From Zygaena filipendulae (taxonomy: Eukaryota > Arthropoda > Insecta > Lepidoptera > Zygaenidae): a stretch of 64,000 bases of DNA. The stretch is from positions 3,673,001 through 3,737,000 of the forward strand of contig OU015673.1 of the NCBI GenBank assembly GCA_907165275.2, given 5' to 3'. Below are positions 16,701 to 27,825 of the stretch, piece by piece (within the stretch, counting starts at the first letter, position 1; every line of letters begins with the position of its first letter). The notes beneath the pieces are model-generated. The model was given only the letters and a program-made list of their open reading frames with translations. It ran no database searches and had not been told where the DNA came from. Position numbers and translations under genes: made by a program.

Positions 16701-19109
16701 CTCCAATTTTTTTAACTTCACTTACTAATTTTCATTCGCCGGTCCCGCCCAATTTCTTTCTTATCGCAACTTGTATTACATTCGCATCCGCATGAATGTC
16801 CGCGGATTATGCGGATGCAATGTCCAAATTTATGGGAAAGCTCCGCATTTGCGGATGCGGATGCGAATATTCGCATAATCTCTAGTACGTACATTCGGCG
16901 TTGAGAATAAATGCAAAAATAGTACGTAGGTATATACCTACGTGTCAAGTGGTGATGTATTATTGATGCTAACTGTAGGTACCTACTTACTACTTACAGT
17001 CTACACCTCTAGTGTAAATAAGTATAGCTACTGAAAAACATGTGTGAACATTAGGACATAAAGGAAGGGCGAACATGAATTTGTTATAATAGATTAGGTA
17101 CCTATTTACTAAGTTATAGATTTATACACCTACCTACATTATGGAGGGGTAGAAGTAAGGAGAACTGGTCGCTGTGTATGAAAAGATGTCCGTCGGAATG
17201 CGTAAAATTAGGATAGCGCCACAATAGCAGCAGGGTACATTTTAAAGTACCTAACATAGCACAGCTAGTTAGGTACATAATATAAGTATTGTTTACAAAA
17301 AAACATTACGCAAATTTTTGGCAAATTTTATCTTATTAGAGGTCGCTTGATTAATGGTTTCTTTTTACGTCCAACTAATTAAAACTAATAACCGACAAAC
17401 TAGGTATCAATAATATTATAATTTCATACTTTACAGATAAGAGAAGGATTGTATCATTGTTTTACATGCAAAGAGATTGTCAATGATGATATGTTTGAAA
17501 AACACTTTCGCAAGGACATACACTGCGAGAAAGCTCATGAGTGGGTGCAAAATATGATTAGAAGCGCACTCGATTCTTCAAACAGTTTGGCGCAATGTAG
17601 CGATTGCGATAAAATGTTAAATGTAAGAGATAAGGAAGAAATGTTGGCGCATAGAAGAAAATATCACGTGGCAGAAGAATCAGAGGATGAAACCCTATCT
17701 GTGGAGGAGTACGACAAAGAACAATTGTTTGATCACGGCAATTTCAGGAGAGAAGTCAAGCAGGTTGGCCTGAAAAATTATATTTATCTGAATCCAGTCG
17801 GGGCTAAAGGCTATTGCAAGTTGTGTGACGTTCCCTTATCCGCGTCCCATGCATCGTTCAATATGCATATCGAAGGTCAACGACACCAAGGGCATTTGAT
17901 GCGAAAAAATCTATCGGAGAAAGTGAAAAAAGATAGACCGAAAGTGACATTCAATCGAATATTTCAAAGGAAATTTATGTTCAGCTTACATTACTTGCCT
18001 GTAATACAGCATGTGGTGATCAACGATGATTATGTCGTCGATAGAGACAGCTTTCTTATGATAAAGCCGGTGTTGGGTAATCCCCATTTCGCTATGACGA
18101 GATGCTTTATTTGCAACATTTATTTTCCACATGAAGAAGAGGAGTTGCATTTAAAAACGGAGGAGCACAGGAAGAGATATGCAAAATGCACTAGAGTTAT
18201 TACAAAAATTGATTCCCCGTTGGAGTACATTAGAGAGGTATGAAAACTAGTAAAGGGACGCCCAATGGCTTACGCTTTGGGGGCCCTACGTGAAAGCGCA
18301 AAAGTTATTGTCATACCTACTCTATCTATAAACTATTACTTGCTAGAATAGAATAGAGGTTTATTTGGTACCAAAATTGAACACAACCTTAATAAATAAT
18401 TTAAAAAAAGGTATCAAAATCATTTTCAGTGGCGACCATAAAAGTAAATAAAATATAAATACTAGTTGCTCCCCGCGGTTTCATCCGCATTAATTTCGGA
18501 GTTCCCGCGGGAATTCCGGGACAAAAAGTGCCCCATATCCTTTTCTGTACCCTTGATAATGTGTATGTAACATTTCATGATGATTGGTTGAGCCGTTAAG
18601 GCGTGAAAGCGTAACAGACAGACTGACAGACAGAGTTACTTTTGCATTTATAATATTAGTCGTATGGAGTAGGGATGTATGCTTTAATATTATAAAGAGA
18701 AAATGGTTGTTTTTAATTTATTTTTAAGGGAGATTTTTTTTAACCACTGAATCGGTATGATCTTCGAATACAAACTTTATTTAAGGTTTCTCTCAATACC
18801 GAGTTCTTTAGAACCTAAGCCGCAGTTTTTTCACAGGCACAAACTTTTAATCTCATTAGGCGCAAACTATAACTTCAGGTATTGTTTTAGATTCGTACGA
18901 ACCTCTTCCACTGCGGTACGTGCAACGAGGTGATTTCATATTGGGACGTTACAATGCGACATATAGGATATGAAAAACACAAACAACAAAAAATTTACAG
19001 GCACAAGCTGCTTACAGAGGATTCGAATTTAGAAGGCGCCAGAGTCAGGACGTTTGAAAAAGATTCGATGGACCCCTTTGAGTTGATGTTGGATTTAGGA
19101 GCTATTTAA
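13596..19109 (+). CDS. eight-finger U1-like zinc-finger protein, four exons, 517 aa
   Basis: Exons 13596-13787, 16145-16486, 17437-18237 and 18891-19109 join in phase 0 to 517 residues ending TAA. The start is supported by an in-frame TAG three codons upstream. Eight zinc fingers are visible (C, C, H, H): 22/25/38/44, 71/74/86/92, 136/139/152/158, 186/189/201/207, 232/235/250/255, 305/308/322/328, 401/404/416/422, 453/456/469/475. Seven have CX2C-X11-13-HX5H spacing, typical of U1/matrin-type fingers that often bind double-stranded RNA or RNP partners; finger 5 is closer to a classical C2H2. There is an acidic patch around 257-275 and no signal peptide or membrane segment. I do not recognise the family. 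A nuclear nucleic-acid-binding role is inferred only from the fingers. Confidence 0.85.
14470..14690 (+). repeat. CCGCGG-family repeat
   Basis: AATTTCGAAGTTCCTGCGGA, GTAGCATTCTAATGGTGAAA, CATAACAAACAAACAAAAAA. Closely resembles the copy at 9110-9320. Confidence 0.6.
14940..15310 (+). repeat. repeat with AAGATGGCCGCC words and a terminal hairpin
   Basis: Words such as AAAATGGCGGATTC, AAAATGGCGGCCG and CAAGATGGCCGCCGAACA recur within 300 bp, and a perfect hairpin CGCGAGCTGC-TC-GCAGCTCGCG is at 15272-15293. A 98-codon open frame at 15017-15313 crosses it but looks like repeat read-through, not a protein. Probably a fragment of a lepidopteran transposable element. Confidence 0.5.
15520..16085 (+). 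repeat. CCGCGG-family repeats in tandem
   Basis: Up to three partial heads, around 15535, 15800 and 15900 (for example TTCATCCGCGGTAATTTCGG), with a tail TCCGTTCAGTAGTTTCGGAG at about 16000. That tail also occurs in the copy at 46428-46675. Confidence 0.6.
16145..16486 (+). CDS. zinc-finger gene exon 2
   Basis: Residues 65-178. Acceptor TTTACAG, then IQQFFYCQKCNT (finger 2) and GQYCSLCNIEDV (finger 3). Ends YYRK at GTAAGC. Phase 0 at both ends, and the exon opens with Ile just ahead of a finger, as exons 3 and 4 do. Confidence 0.87.
16487..17436 (+). other. zinc-finger gene intron 2
   Basis: About 950 nt. Contains two blocks of GCGGAT-type words (16521-16600, 16770-16885), otherwise AT-rich sequence with several TAGGTACCTA words. 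No coding potential recognised. Confidence 0.6.
16521..16885. repeat. GCGGAT-type repeat blocks
   Basis: Two blocks (16521-16600, 16770-16885) are built from GCGGATG/CATCCGC units in both orientations, including TTTGCGGATGCGGATGCGAA with ATTCGC beyond. The units are in register only locally, so this is not a clean tandem array. Confidence 0.55.
17437..18237 (+). CDS. zinc-finger gene exon 3
   Basis: Residues 179-445, the largest exon. Acceptor TTTACAG, then IREGLYHCFTCKEI (finger 4). It carries fingers 4-7, an acidic stretch (EESEDETLSVEEYD) and a spacer without fingers at about 340-398. Ends PLEYIRE at GTATGA in phase 0. Confidence 0.9.
18238..18890 (+). other. zinc-finger gene intron 3
   Basis: About 650 nt. 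Contains a plus-strand CCGCGG-family copy at 18468-18662 and nothing else recognisable. Confidence 0.6.
18468..18662 (+). repeat. CCGCGG-family repeat, well preserved
   Basis: TTGCTCCCCGCGGTTTCATC, GTTCCCGCGGGAATTCCGGG, ATTTCATGATGATTGGTTGA, GGCGTGAAAGCGTAAC, ending TTTATAATATTAG. Confidence 0.7.
18891..19109 (+). CDS. zinc-finger gene exon 4 (terminal)
   Basis: Residues 446-517. Acceptor TTTTAG, then IRTNLFHCGTCNEV (finger 8) and an acidic C-terminus DPFELMLDLGAI before TAA at 19107-19109. No clear AATAAA was found in the next 250 nt. Confidence 0.85.
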   Translation: MRTNLFHCGTCNEVISYWDVTMRHIGYEKHKQQKIYRHKLLTEDSNLEGARVRTFEKDSMDPFELMLDLGAI

Positions 19110-19400
19110 GTTTTGTACCACTGATGTAGGTATTACAATACCACCAAAATATTGTTATAATTACTTTTCAACTTTATATAGCTTGTCACACCTGTAGATA
19201 TACATACATATACTCAACAATAGTATAGGTGGGTAGATAAATATTAATTTCAGTAAGTATAGTAGGTATGTATTTTTATATCAGTCCACGATCGCTAAAA
19301 CAACGCTCATAATCTGTAAAAAGGTTTAGAGTAGGTACTTCACATTGAAGAATATTTGCCGAGGATAATCCTCGGAGTGAAGTCTAGCTATAAAGCCTAA

Positions 19401-19829
19401 GGGACCGACAACACGAGCGAGAGAATCGCGACGAGTCCGAGTTACTATCGTCGGGTAACCTCCACGAACAAGAGATTATTCCGCCAGTTTACAGTACCTA
19501 CCGTCACAAGTCGTAACGAAAACGCCGCGTTTCCTTGACGACGCGTTGTGCTGTTATTTTGTTGAAAGAGTTCAGTTATAGGTGCCAGACGAGACTAAAA
19601 TATACGTTCTGTCCTCAGAACGTCTGCGTTTGAAAGCGCGCACGCCGCGGGCGCGCCGCTAGCAGCGACAGGCTCGCGGCGATGTAACGACGTTTCGCGC
19701 GCACTCAGCCACTCGTCGCATCGCCGCGATAACATCGCCCGTGGAGACACTGGCTAAGAGAGTGTATAGAAATACGTGGCACGTCGATAATAATATCGTC
19801 GCGATTATCTCGCTCGTGGAGTCGGTCCC
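19401..19829. mobile_element. PIF/Harbinger-like MITE with TAA target duplication
   Basis: Terminal inverted repeats of about 34 bp, beginning GGGACCGAC at 19401 and ending GTCGGTCCC at 19829, continue inward with matching CACGAGCGAGA-AATCGCGACGA. The arms differ at only a few positions. The trinucleotide TAA flanks both sides exactly (19398-19400, 19830-19832). A 3-bp TWA duplication is characteristic of PIF/Harbinger elements. The 429-bp interior has no transposase, so it is non-autonomous. Confidence 0.8.
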
Positions 19830-20685
19830 TAAGTACGAAGAACCTGTAACCAACTGAACAAGAGCATTTTATTATGTAACAGTCATACTTTTATAGCACA
19901 CAAAATACTTTACTGTCATGTCATATCAAGCACGCTGGAGACCTGCCACCATTCCTTACGACAGTGTTATTTAATATTTTCTTAGGTCTAGCAGCAGCAA
20001 TAGGTATGTAATCACTTTTGACAGTTCTTGAATCTTATTGCTATAGACAATATATGTAACAAAGTCCAACCCAACAACTGACGAGTGTTCACATATTTTT
20101 GAGGCTGACTGTACATCGAAGTTCTATACCAGAGATTTCGACATAATGGTTACATATTATTTATGATCGTAATTGCGATGTCACTGTTCACTAATAACGA
20201 TTAGGTACACGCATATTCGTCGTTGTATCACTGTAATAGGAAACTTGAAAATTCGCGTTTCCGCGATAAGTCTGGCCGATAAGAGACGGTGGTAGGCCCC
20301 AGGGTTTAATCATAGAGCAAAAGGAGAGACACAGCCGGTGATATTTTGTGCGCTTCTCTCGGCTCGTGAATCCCGTTAAATTTAATCATGAGCTCGCGAA
20401 AATCACAACACCTAACTAACATTACGACACACTGTCAAATTTTGTATAGAATTAGAAATTAGTAGCACTACCAGAGATCTAGTTATCTGTTTGACACAGG
20501 GCTTCACCGAGAGTTAATGCTTCTTGATCCATTTATAAGTTAAATGGCGTCTTGCCAGGGGCACTGGTTGCAACTTGCAAGATTGCTTGTTTTGCTTCAT
20601 ATAAAATTCGATGGTATATTCGTGATATGCGTCTAGCCGTTTACGAGAGCTTAAAGTTGACGCCCACTGGTTTTTGGGCTACCTA

Positions 20686-20737
20686 TTTTTATGTGACAAA
20701 TAGTATGCAAGATAACCCACTATTTGTCACATAAAAA
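20686..20737. repeat. hairpin with 19-bp perfect arms
   Basis: TTTTTATGTGACAAATAGT at 20686-20704 is followed after 14 nt by its exact reverse complement at 20719-20737. It could be the core of a small foldback element or a chance palindrome. The arm sequence is not one I recognise as a microRNA. Confidence 0.6.
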
Positions 20738-21491
20738 TCCTCTCCTGTCTTCCATCAGTTGGCGCTTGCTCTAAGGGTGCTGTTTGGTCATAGCACTGTG
20801 GATCTGGCATACTATAGTAAACTAACTGCCTCCATTCTTAATATATATTTTTAAATGTTATTATTTTAATGCTCTGGTTCAGAAAGCACAAAAAAAAATT
20901 AAAAAATTCGAGATGTAACCATAATAAACCTCTATACTACACCACTCTATACTATACTCTGCTGTAACATATAATTAGGTATTTTATTAAGCACATAAAG
21001 CAGAAATGTTGTAATTACTCTTTTTTGAAGACAACTTATTTTATAATTTAGGTATTCTACATTATATAGATGTTTTAAATAACTGCTGACATTCTATTTA
21101 TATGATAGCTTGGCAACAAAATTAGGTATTGCTAATTGCTTTTTTTATCAGATATTGGAAATTATTCTATTCTGTATGACTAGAAAAAAAAAATATTTTG
21201 ACTAGTGTCTTTGTATAGGTAGGTACCCAAATAATATGCTTAAACGAGACACCACATTTCATAGGTACTTTGTGTTTTGCAACATGTAATTTATTAGGTA
21301 CCTATTTATTTAAATGTAATTTATTTTTTATTTGACGAATTATTAATTTTTAGGAATTCCAAATTAACTTTATTAAAATAAGTCTCATTGTAGATAGGGC
21401 AAACTATTATACAATGAAATAAAATGACTGGATATTAAAAGAATTAAACATAATTTTTATTATTCTTATTTGAACAAACCTATTGTAATAA

Positions 21492-21497
21492 TTTATT
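21492..21497 (-). terminator. poly(A) signal of the 348-aa gene
   Basis: TTTATT on the plus strand (AATAAA on the sense strand), about 65 nt past the stop codon. Confidence 0.55.
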
Positions 21498-21560
21498 GTA
21501 CTCTTAGGTAGGTAGTAGGTACCTAACAAAATAAAAAAAAATCTCATTAAATCCTAATAA

Positions 21561-22607
21561 TTATTTTACTATGGTCTTTTCATGAAATGTTTCAAGGTTA
21601 CTTATTATTTGACTACAATAGATATGCCAATTTGGAAAATGTGAGAACAACATAAGTATATCATGTTGTTGTATATGTTTGAAGTGTTGAACTATTCTAC
21701 TCAGATAGAATTCTTTTTCAGAGTCTGTGAATAATGTCATATCAATGTCTAGTGCAGAAACAAGACTTTGTAAACGTGTTTGGTACATAAAGGCTATTGG
21801 TTTATTGCAATGCTGCTTTACATAGATAATAAATTCTGTAATAAGTTTACATATGCTAGGATTAAAATTGGTAATTAAAAGCACTGAGTTAAATATACTA
21901 CAGCAAATCTGAAAGCAGTAACTTGAAATGGAACACTTACGAGCTACAATATTTGTAAATGAGTTTTTTTTAAATAACTTTTCGATAACGTCATCACCAC
22001 TGTTTGTATAAGTTAAAACTTCATGACACATTTGCAGGAGATCTTTCTCGATCTCTCTTTTCATTTTTGGCGATATATCATCACCCAAATTACTTGGCAA
22101 TATATCAGAAAAAAGCCACTCTTGTGACTTAGCTTGTTTCTTTGCATGTAAACATGAATGTGATTGCATCTCTGAGCCTGAGTTTCTTGCTTCAATATTT
22201 GTTAATGCCTGCATTATCTCTGGGTTTATAGATATTTTGTTAGTAATATCCAGATCCAGTAAAGTCATTTTGAGGATCCTAGTGAATTGAGTATCTAAAG
22301 ATGACTGAAGTTTTTCAACATATTCTTTGAAAACAATAAACAAACTTTGACTAACATCCTCGTCCAGGTAGACGTGGTTTTCAGGCTCGATTTTACACAA
22401 ATCTCGTAAGTTACGTAGTACGCATTCTTTCATGCGTATATTCAAATTATACGAACTAGATTGTCGACTGGAAGAGTTGAGGATCTTCACGAAGCTCTCA
22501 GCTACACTCTTAGCGACGTTTCTGTCTAGTAATGAATTTTCATAAGCAAGTTCAGGACATGATTCGTTATTTGTTAATATAATTTCACGCAGTAAGTTGT
22601 TATTCAT
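21561..22607 (-). CDS. intronless 348-aa protein of unknown function
   Basis: A single open frame runs from ATG at 22607 to TAA at 21561-21563. An in-frame TAA five codons upstream supports this start, and an AATAAA on the sense strand lies at 21492-21497. The protein appears wholly alpha-helical, with no signal peptide, clear membrane helix or zinc-binding pattern. It is Leu/Ile/Ser-rich with scattered Cys (SSYCFQICCSIF). C-terminal helices read FYLSRIVQHFKHIQQHDILM and LFSHFPNWHIYC. I do not recognise the family. Helical-repeat scaffold proteins can look like this, but no assignment is made. An intronless gene with a short 3' UTR could also be an old retrocopy. Confidence 0.75.
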   Translation of the reverse strand: MNNNLLREIILTNNESCPELAYENSLLDRNVAKSVAESFVKILNSSSRQSSSYNLNIRMKECVLRNLRDLCKIEPENHVYLDEDVSQSLFIVFKEYVEKLQSSLDTQFTRILKMTLLDLDITNKISINPEIMQALTNIEARNSGSEMQSHSCLHAKKQAKSQEWLFSDILPSNLGDDISPKMKREIEKDLLQMCHEVLTYTNSGDDVIEKLFKKNSFTNIVARKCSISSYCFQICCSIFNSVLLITNFNPSICKLITEFIIYVKQHCNKPIAFMYQTRLQSLVSALDIDMTLFTDSEKEFYLSRIVQHFKHIQQHDILMLFSHFPNWHIYCSQIISNLETFHEKTIVK

Positions 22608-23587
22608 GATTAGTAGTTTTTATTTCGTCTGAGTGATTAGTAAACCCCACGTACAACTTTTTCATTTAACTTAAAAACTCCCAATCACAAATTTGTCCAC
22701 CAAATCACAAGCATATTAAAAAAGTACTCTGCGTTTAGAAATTATTATAATATATTATATTATCTACCTTTTTGTTAAATTTCAAAATAAAATCAGAAGA
22801 ATAACTATAATAATTGATTGATTGTTCTGAGATTTACACCAATCGGGAAGGCAAAGGAAGCTAAGTCCATACAGCCAATTCAGTTGTATTTTTCTTATTT
22901 AAGTAGGTACATCAAAATGCATTGGTGAGATGCATTTCGATGTTTTACCAGAACTTTTGGCAGCAAATCTTTACAGTTGAACCAATAGGATGCTCAGTGG
23001 GAAGTTGTAAGGCAAAACGAAAACCTTCCAGCGATCACCCCATTTCATCTTATTTCACTCTTTCCAAACACTGTTCATCACTAATGGATCACTATTATGC
23101 AAATTTCACCACATTTATACAATATTTAACCGTGACAAACTAAGTTATGCACTAAGTTTCCTTCTGCCTTCACCGAAAGGGGTAAACTTCACAAAAAAAA
23201 AATGACATTGCAAGAATCAAAACCTCAGAACAATCAACAATAACAATAGCATTCTTCTGAGGTCGAAACTGAAGGTCGAAATAGGTCGAAAATGCACGCG
23301 GGTGAAATCGCGGGCACCAGCTAGTACCTAAATAAAATTCATAGTTTTAGTTTGACTACTCAATTCTAGATGACGCTGCGCGCTATACAAAGAACGATAA
23401 CACAGAACGGTTACTTTTGCTGATCAAAGAATTTCAACATTTTAAAGGTAAATTAATAAATGTATTTTTTATTACGTTAGATGACGTAACAACTAACAAG
23501 ACAGTGAATAAAAAAATGCATGCTTATCTACCTACAAAGAGTAAAATAAACATACACTTAGGTAGGTACCTCATCCCTACTGTGCGG

Positions 23588-24555
23588 TGTGCCCGCGGTT
23601 TCACCCGCGTGAAAAGTTTTTATGTAACAACTTTTTTCCGACATCCGATTGCCTATATGTAGCTCCAGGCTTAATCTACCTGTGAAAACCGCATGACACT
23701 CCGTTCAGTAGATTCGGAGATTATCGCGATCAGACAGACAGAAAAGAATTTTAAAAACTCTTTTTCTGTGGTTGGTTACTCTTCTTTTATCGCCCCCTGT
23801 CAATTTTTCTTAAAAATATTCAATGTAAAGAATCGCGGATTCAACTCTTTTATTATAGTACTAGCTGTGCCCCGCAGTTTCACCCGCGCGAAAGGTTTTT
23901 ATACAACAACTTTTTTTCCCGACATCGATTTGAATGAAACAAAGCCTATATTTAGCTCCAGGTTAAGCTCATTCTACCTGTGAAAACCGCATGACAATCT
24001 GTTCAGTAGATTCGGAGATTATCGCGAATAGACAGACAGACAGACAGACAAAAGATTTCTAAAACCCCTTTTTTGTGGTTGGTTACGCTCCGTTTATCGT
24101 CCCCTGTCAGTTTTTGTTAAAAATATTCAATGTACAGAATCGCGGATTCTACTCTATTATAGTATAGATAGATAGATTAGGAATTACGGTCTAAAAAAGT
24201 TGACAAGGAAGAGGCTTCATAGATAGACCTACATCTATCTATACCATAATAAAAGAGTAGAATCCGCGATTCTGTACATTGAATATTTTTGACAAATTTT
24301 GACAGGGAGTGATAAAAGAATAGTAACCAACCACAAAAAAAGAGTTTTTAAAATTATTTTCTGTCTGTCTGTTTGTCTGTTCACGATAATCTTCGAACCT
24401 ACTGAAGGGATTTTCATGCGGTTTTCACAGGTAGGTAGATTAAGCTCAACCTGGCGCCACAAATAGGCTTTATTTCATTTAGATCGGATGTTGGGAAAAA
24501 ACGTTGTCATACAAAAACGTTTCATGCGGGTGAAACCGCGGGGCACAGCTAATTT
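23588..24555. repeat. three CCGCGG-family copies: tandem pair plus inverted copy
   Basis: Plus-strand copies at 23588-23868 and 23868-24178 abut. A minus-strand copy at 24228-24555 is the inverse of the second, with about 50 nt between. Shared internal words: ACCTGTGAAAACCGCATGA, TTCAGTAGATTCGGAGATTA, TTGTGGTTGGTTAC, AATATTCAATGTACAGAATC, CGCGGATTCTACTC. This is a subfamily distinct from the GGCGTGAAAGCG type. Confidence 0.7.
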
Positions 24556-26589
24556 TTAATATTTGGGTTTTTAATTTTCTGGATTTGGTCGTTAAGTACA
24601 AAAGGTTAAACACAAACTGTAACGTAATACCTATAATGTTAGTACCTACTCTAAATTCGACTCTAATTTCAGAATTAATCCTAAATATGACGTTGATTGA
24701 TTTAACACGTTAGCAACCATCCTTTTGATTTGACTTTTTTGAAAATATTTTTTTTTTGTGTTTAAGCCAGATTAAGCAATATGTTTTTTTTTTTCAAAGT
24801 AATTACCGAAATTCATTTGGAAGCGGGTACCTATCAGTTGCGATGTTTTATTTTTTCGCCAGCAGGCTCACCTATAAGTACACAATAAAAGTTTTATCGC
24901 ACGTGGACGAACCAAAGACCAGCAAAGTACCAACAGCATTCCTAGAATTTTGTCAACAATAGGTAGGTAATAATCAATTAAAATGTTTCCTACCTACCTA
25001 TTATTGTTTTAGCAAATAATTTTCTTTTCTTCATGATTGCGAAAGTAACTCTTGTCTCTCTCTTTGTCTGTCGTTGTTAGGTACCTAAGTCTACCTACTG
25101 TATAAATTTTGCACACATTGTCAACTGTCAAGTGTATAATACTTAAAAGGACATGTAATAGTTTTTATCCCGGAAGTCCCTCAGGAACTCAGAAACTAAC
25201 GCAGGTAGTAGGTAGATATCATAAATGCGAAAATCTGTTATCTTTTCACGACTAAACTGCTGAACAGATTTTGATAAAAGGCTCAGACGAAATAAAATAA
25301 AAGGCAAGAAGATTTGATAAGGAGATCGCATCCTGACTGGTTGGTGGAAATAAACTGGTTTATTTTGTTAGGTAACTACGTACGTATTTCAGGTTTAGCA
25401 TACCTTAAGTATCTACTTACCTACTTGTCTCTAGGTAACTATAATCCCTAAAACAATTTTCTATGAATTACATACAGTTTTATAGTTAGCTAAGAACCTT
25501 TTACTGGCTCGCTACATATTGAGGCACGTACCCACCCACCTGTATAGGTAGTTAGTTATATTTGCTATTTAAACGCTTGCTACGCTTTCACAACAATTTC
25601 TCCTAAAGTTTGTTTAGCAACGAGCGTGCCCATTTTATTATTATGGCAATAAAGATCACGAGAACGCAATAAAAATTACATTTACACACACAAAAATAAC
25701 ACACAAATTATATAGGTAGATACCCACTGTACCTAATAGGCGGAAGTTTTGAAGCGTAAAAATCGTGTTTATAAATTTAAAAAAAATTAGATCTCTCATC
25801 AGCGCAATGAATAATAGAAAATAATTATTTTGGTTATGTCTTAATTAGTGTGGACCTACACTGTTACCTACATAGATCGAGAAGATAATACAAAAGAGAA
25901 GACGCTGCAAATAGTTGCGCCTTACTCGTACAATGTTTCATAATACTCTTTACTTGAATGGAACGGATGGTATATTTTGAAAGTCAGTATTTGTGGGGCC
26001 CGCTTAATAAATTACCATCGAGACCTCACATAGAGGGCTCTAAATACGTGGGCTACGCCGCGTGAGACTCCGCCCGAGACAAAGACGCACAACACAACTG
26101 TCTCTATCTGTACCAAACGTAAAGGACTGAACCAACTGTATCTATGGAATTAATTTGCTCCGATTATGTCAAATTTGCATTAAGATGCAATGTGTACGAC
26201 AGTAGGTACCCATAGGTATCTACATTCTAGTATGGGGGACATATGATGAATAATGATTTTATTGACATTTTATTAAAAAATATTAGGTACATAGAAAGGG
26301 TAGGTATAGTACAATCTAGAACCGTAGTTAATAACTGTCCAGGAGCTGAAGCAACACTTTTGTATTAGGTACCTACTCTCCAATACAAATTAGTGGAGCC
26401 ATCATACAGCATCTGCGCAAAATTTTTACCAATGAATACATTACTACGTAAAGAAGCGACACTCTCCGCTTCCCACCAATTTCATGCCCCCTCAAGTTCC
26501 GCGAAAGTTTGGTGGTAGTTTCAGTGAAAAATTGTCACATGTAGAAATGTTGAGGCTAGGTACGTCATGTGGAAATTATTATTCCCTGG

Positions 26590-26836
26590 CGGCCCTTATT
26601 CACTATGACCATAACACGCCGCGTTAAGATAAGACGCCACAAAAATTTTTTTTTCCGTCGCGATCAATTCATTCGCGAATCGCGAAGTTTCCCTTTAAAA
26701 AAATACATTTACAACGTGTGTTATGGTATTCGGAATATTAAATTCTAATATTTTGGCATCTGGAGCGGTCAGAATTGTGTTTTTAGGACGCGCGTTATGG
26801 GCAAGAAATGTTGTTGTTCATAGAGGATAAGGACCC
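26590..26836. mobile_element. MITE with GGGCCCTTATTCACTATGAC-like termini, copy 1
   Basis: The left end GGCCCTTATTCACTATGACC and the right end (reverse complement GGGTCCTTATCCTCTATGAA) are inverted. Inner segments CATAACACGCCGCGTTAAGA and GCGCGTTATGGGC also pair. No clear target duplication and no coding sequence. Confidence 0.65.
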
Positions 26837-27825
26837 AGCTCTGAGTTACTGTTAGCTCGCTGTCCACCTTACGATACCACACGCGCATACAACACATACA
26901 CGTGTACAAGCCGGCCGTCTTTACTTATGGAAAAGCACTTGAATCAGTTCATTTGTATGGAGTATCATCGGGTTAACTTTGCTGCGATATTTTCAGGCAA
27001 CCAATATCGCACGACATACCCATCAATTTTGAGAATATCTTGGCTTGGATAATTTTTCAAAGCTTTATCGTAACTGATGATAATACCTAAACGGTTCGAT
27101 AATACAAAAAAACGGAGAAACATACAAACATTAATTAATTATATATATTAGTAATTAGGAGAGCCTGATAGAAATTATTCTTAACTTACGTACCCATACC
27201 AAAAAAATGATTTGTTTTGGAAACCGCGAGTCTGATTTTCAAACAAATCTCATTTCAGTTAGGACTGGAGGTAAAACTAAATCTTAAAAAAATATTTATA
27301 GGTAGGTATGTACAATAGTAATAATTTGTAACAAGAGGGAACTGTTAAAGTGTTCAAGGATCTTTAAAAATTAATAACTTACAAAAACCTATAACATTAA
27401 CCGTTAAGAACAATGTAAATTCATGAATTTGGATATGTTGTATATTAATAAGTAAATAATTATTTTGAAAAATGAATAATTAAGCAATCAATAATAATCA
27501 ATAATAGGTATACTAAAACGTACCTAATCTTTTTTTACATCAATGTCCATGATCTTTGATGCAATCTGTCAGTTTTACTAAAAAGTTCTAAAGCGCTTCT
27601 ACCTATGAAGTACCTGCAATATTTTCCGACTCATCAATTATAATGTCTATTTTACCATACATTACAACTATACGCCAGAATATTTATAATTTCTAGTCAA
27701 TACCATGGACGTACAATAACTGATTGATGGCACATTTAGCCCTCAACGCTGACGTGACGTTAAAATACTGACACAAGATTTTGACACCAATTTTATCACT
27801 ATCGGCGGTACGATCAGCAATCCTT

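Larger units (their letters stand above)
19110..21490. other. intergenic region between zinc-finger gene and the 348-aa gene
   Basis: Contains the PIF/Harbinger-like MITE (19401-19829) and a 19-bp-arm hairpin (20686-20737). The rest is AT-rich with no supported gene. The two flanking genes are convergent, so both 3' ends lie here. Confidence 0.6.

Noticed and set aside
24030..24055. GACA tandem repeat as a possible satellite or CRISPR-like array
   Set aside because: It is a short microsatellite inside the CCGCGG-family repeat consensus, not an independent array.
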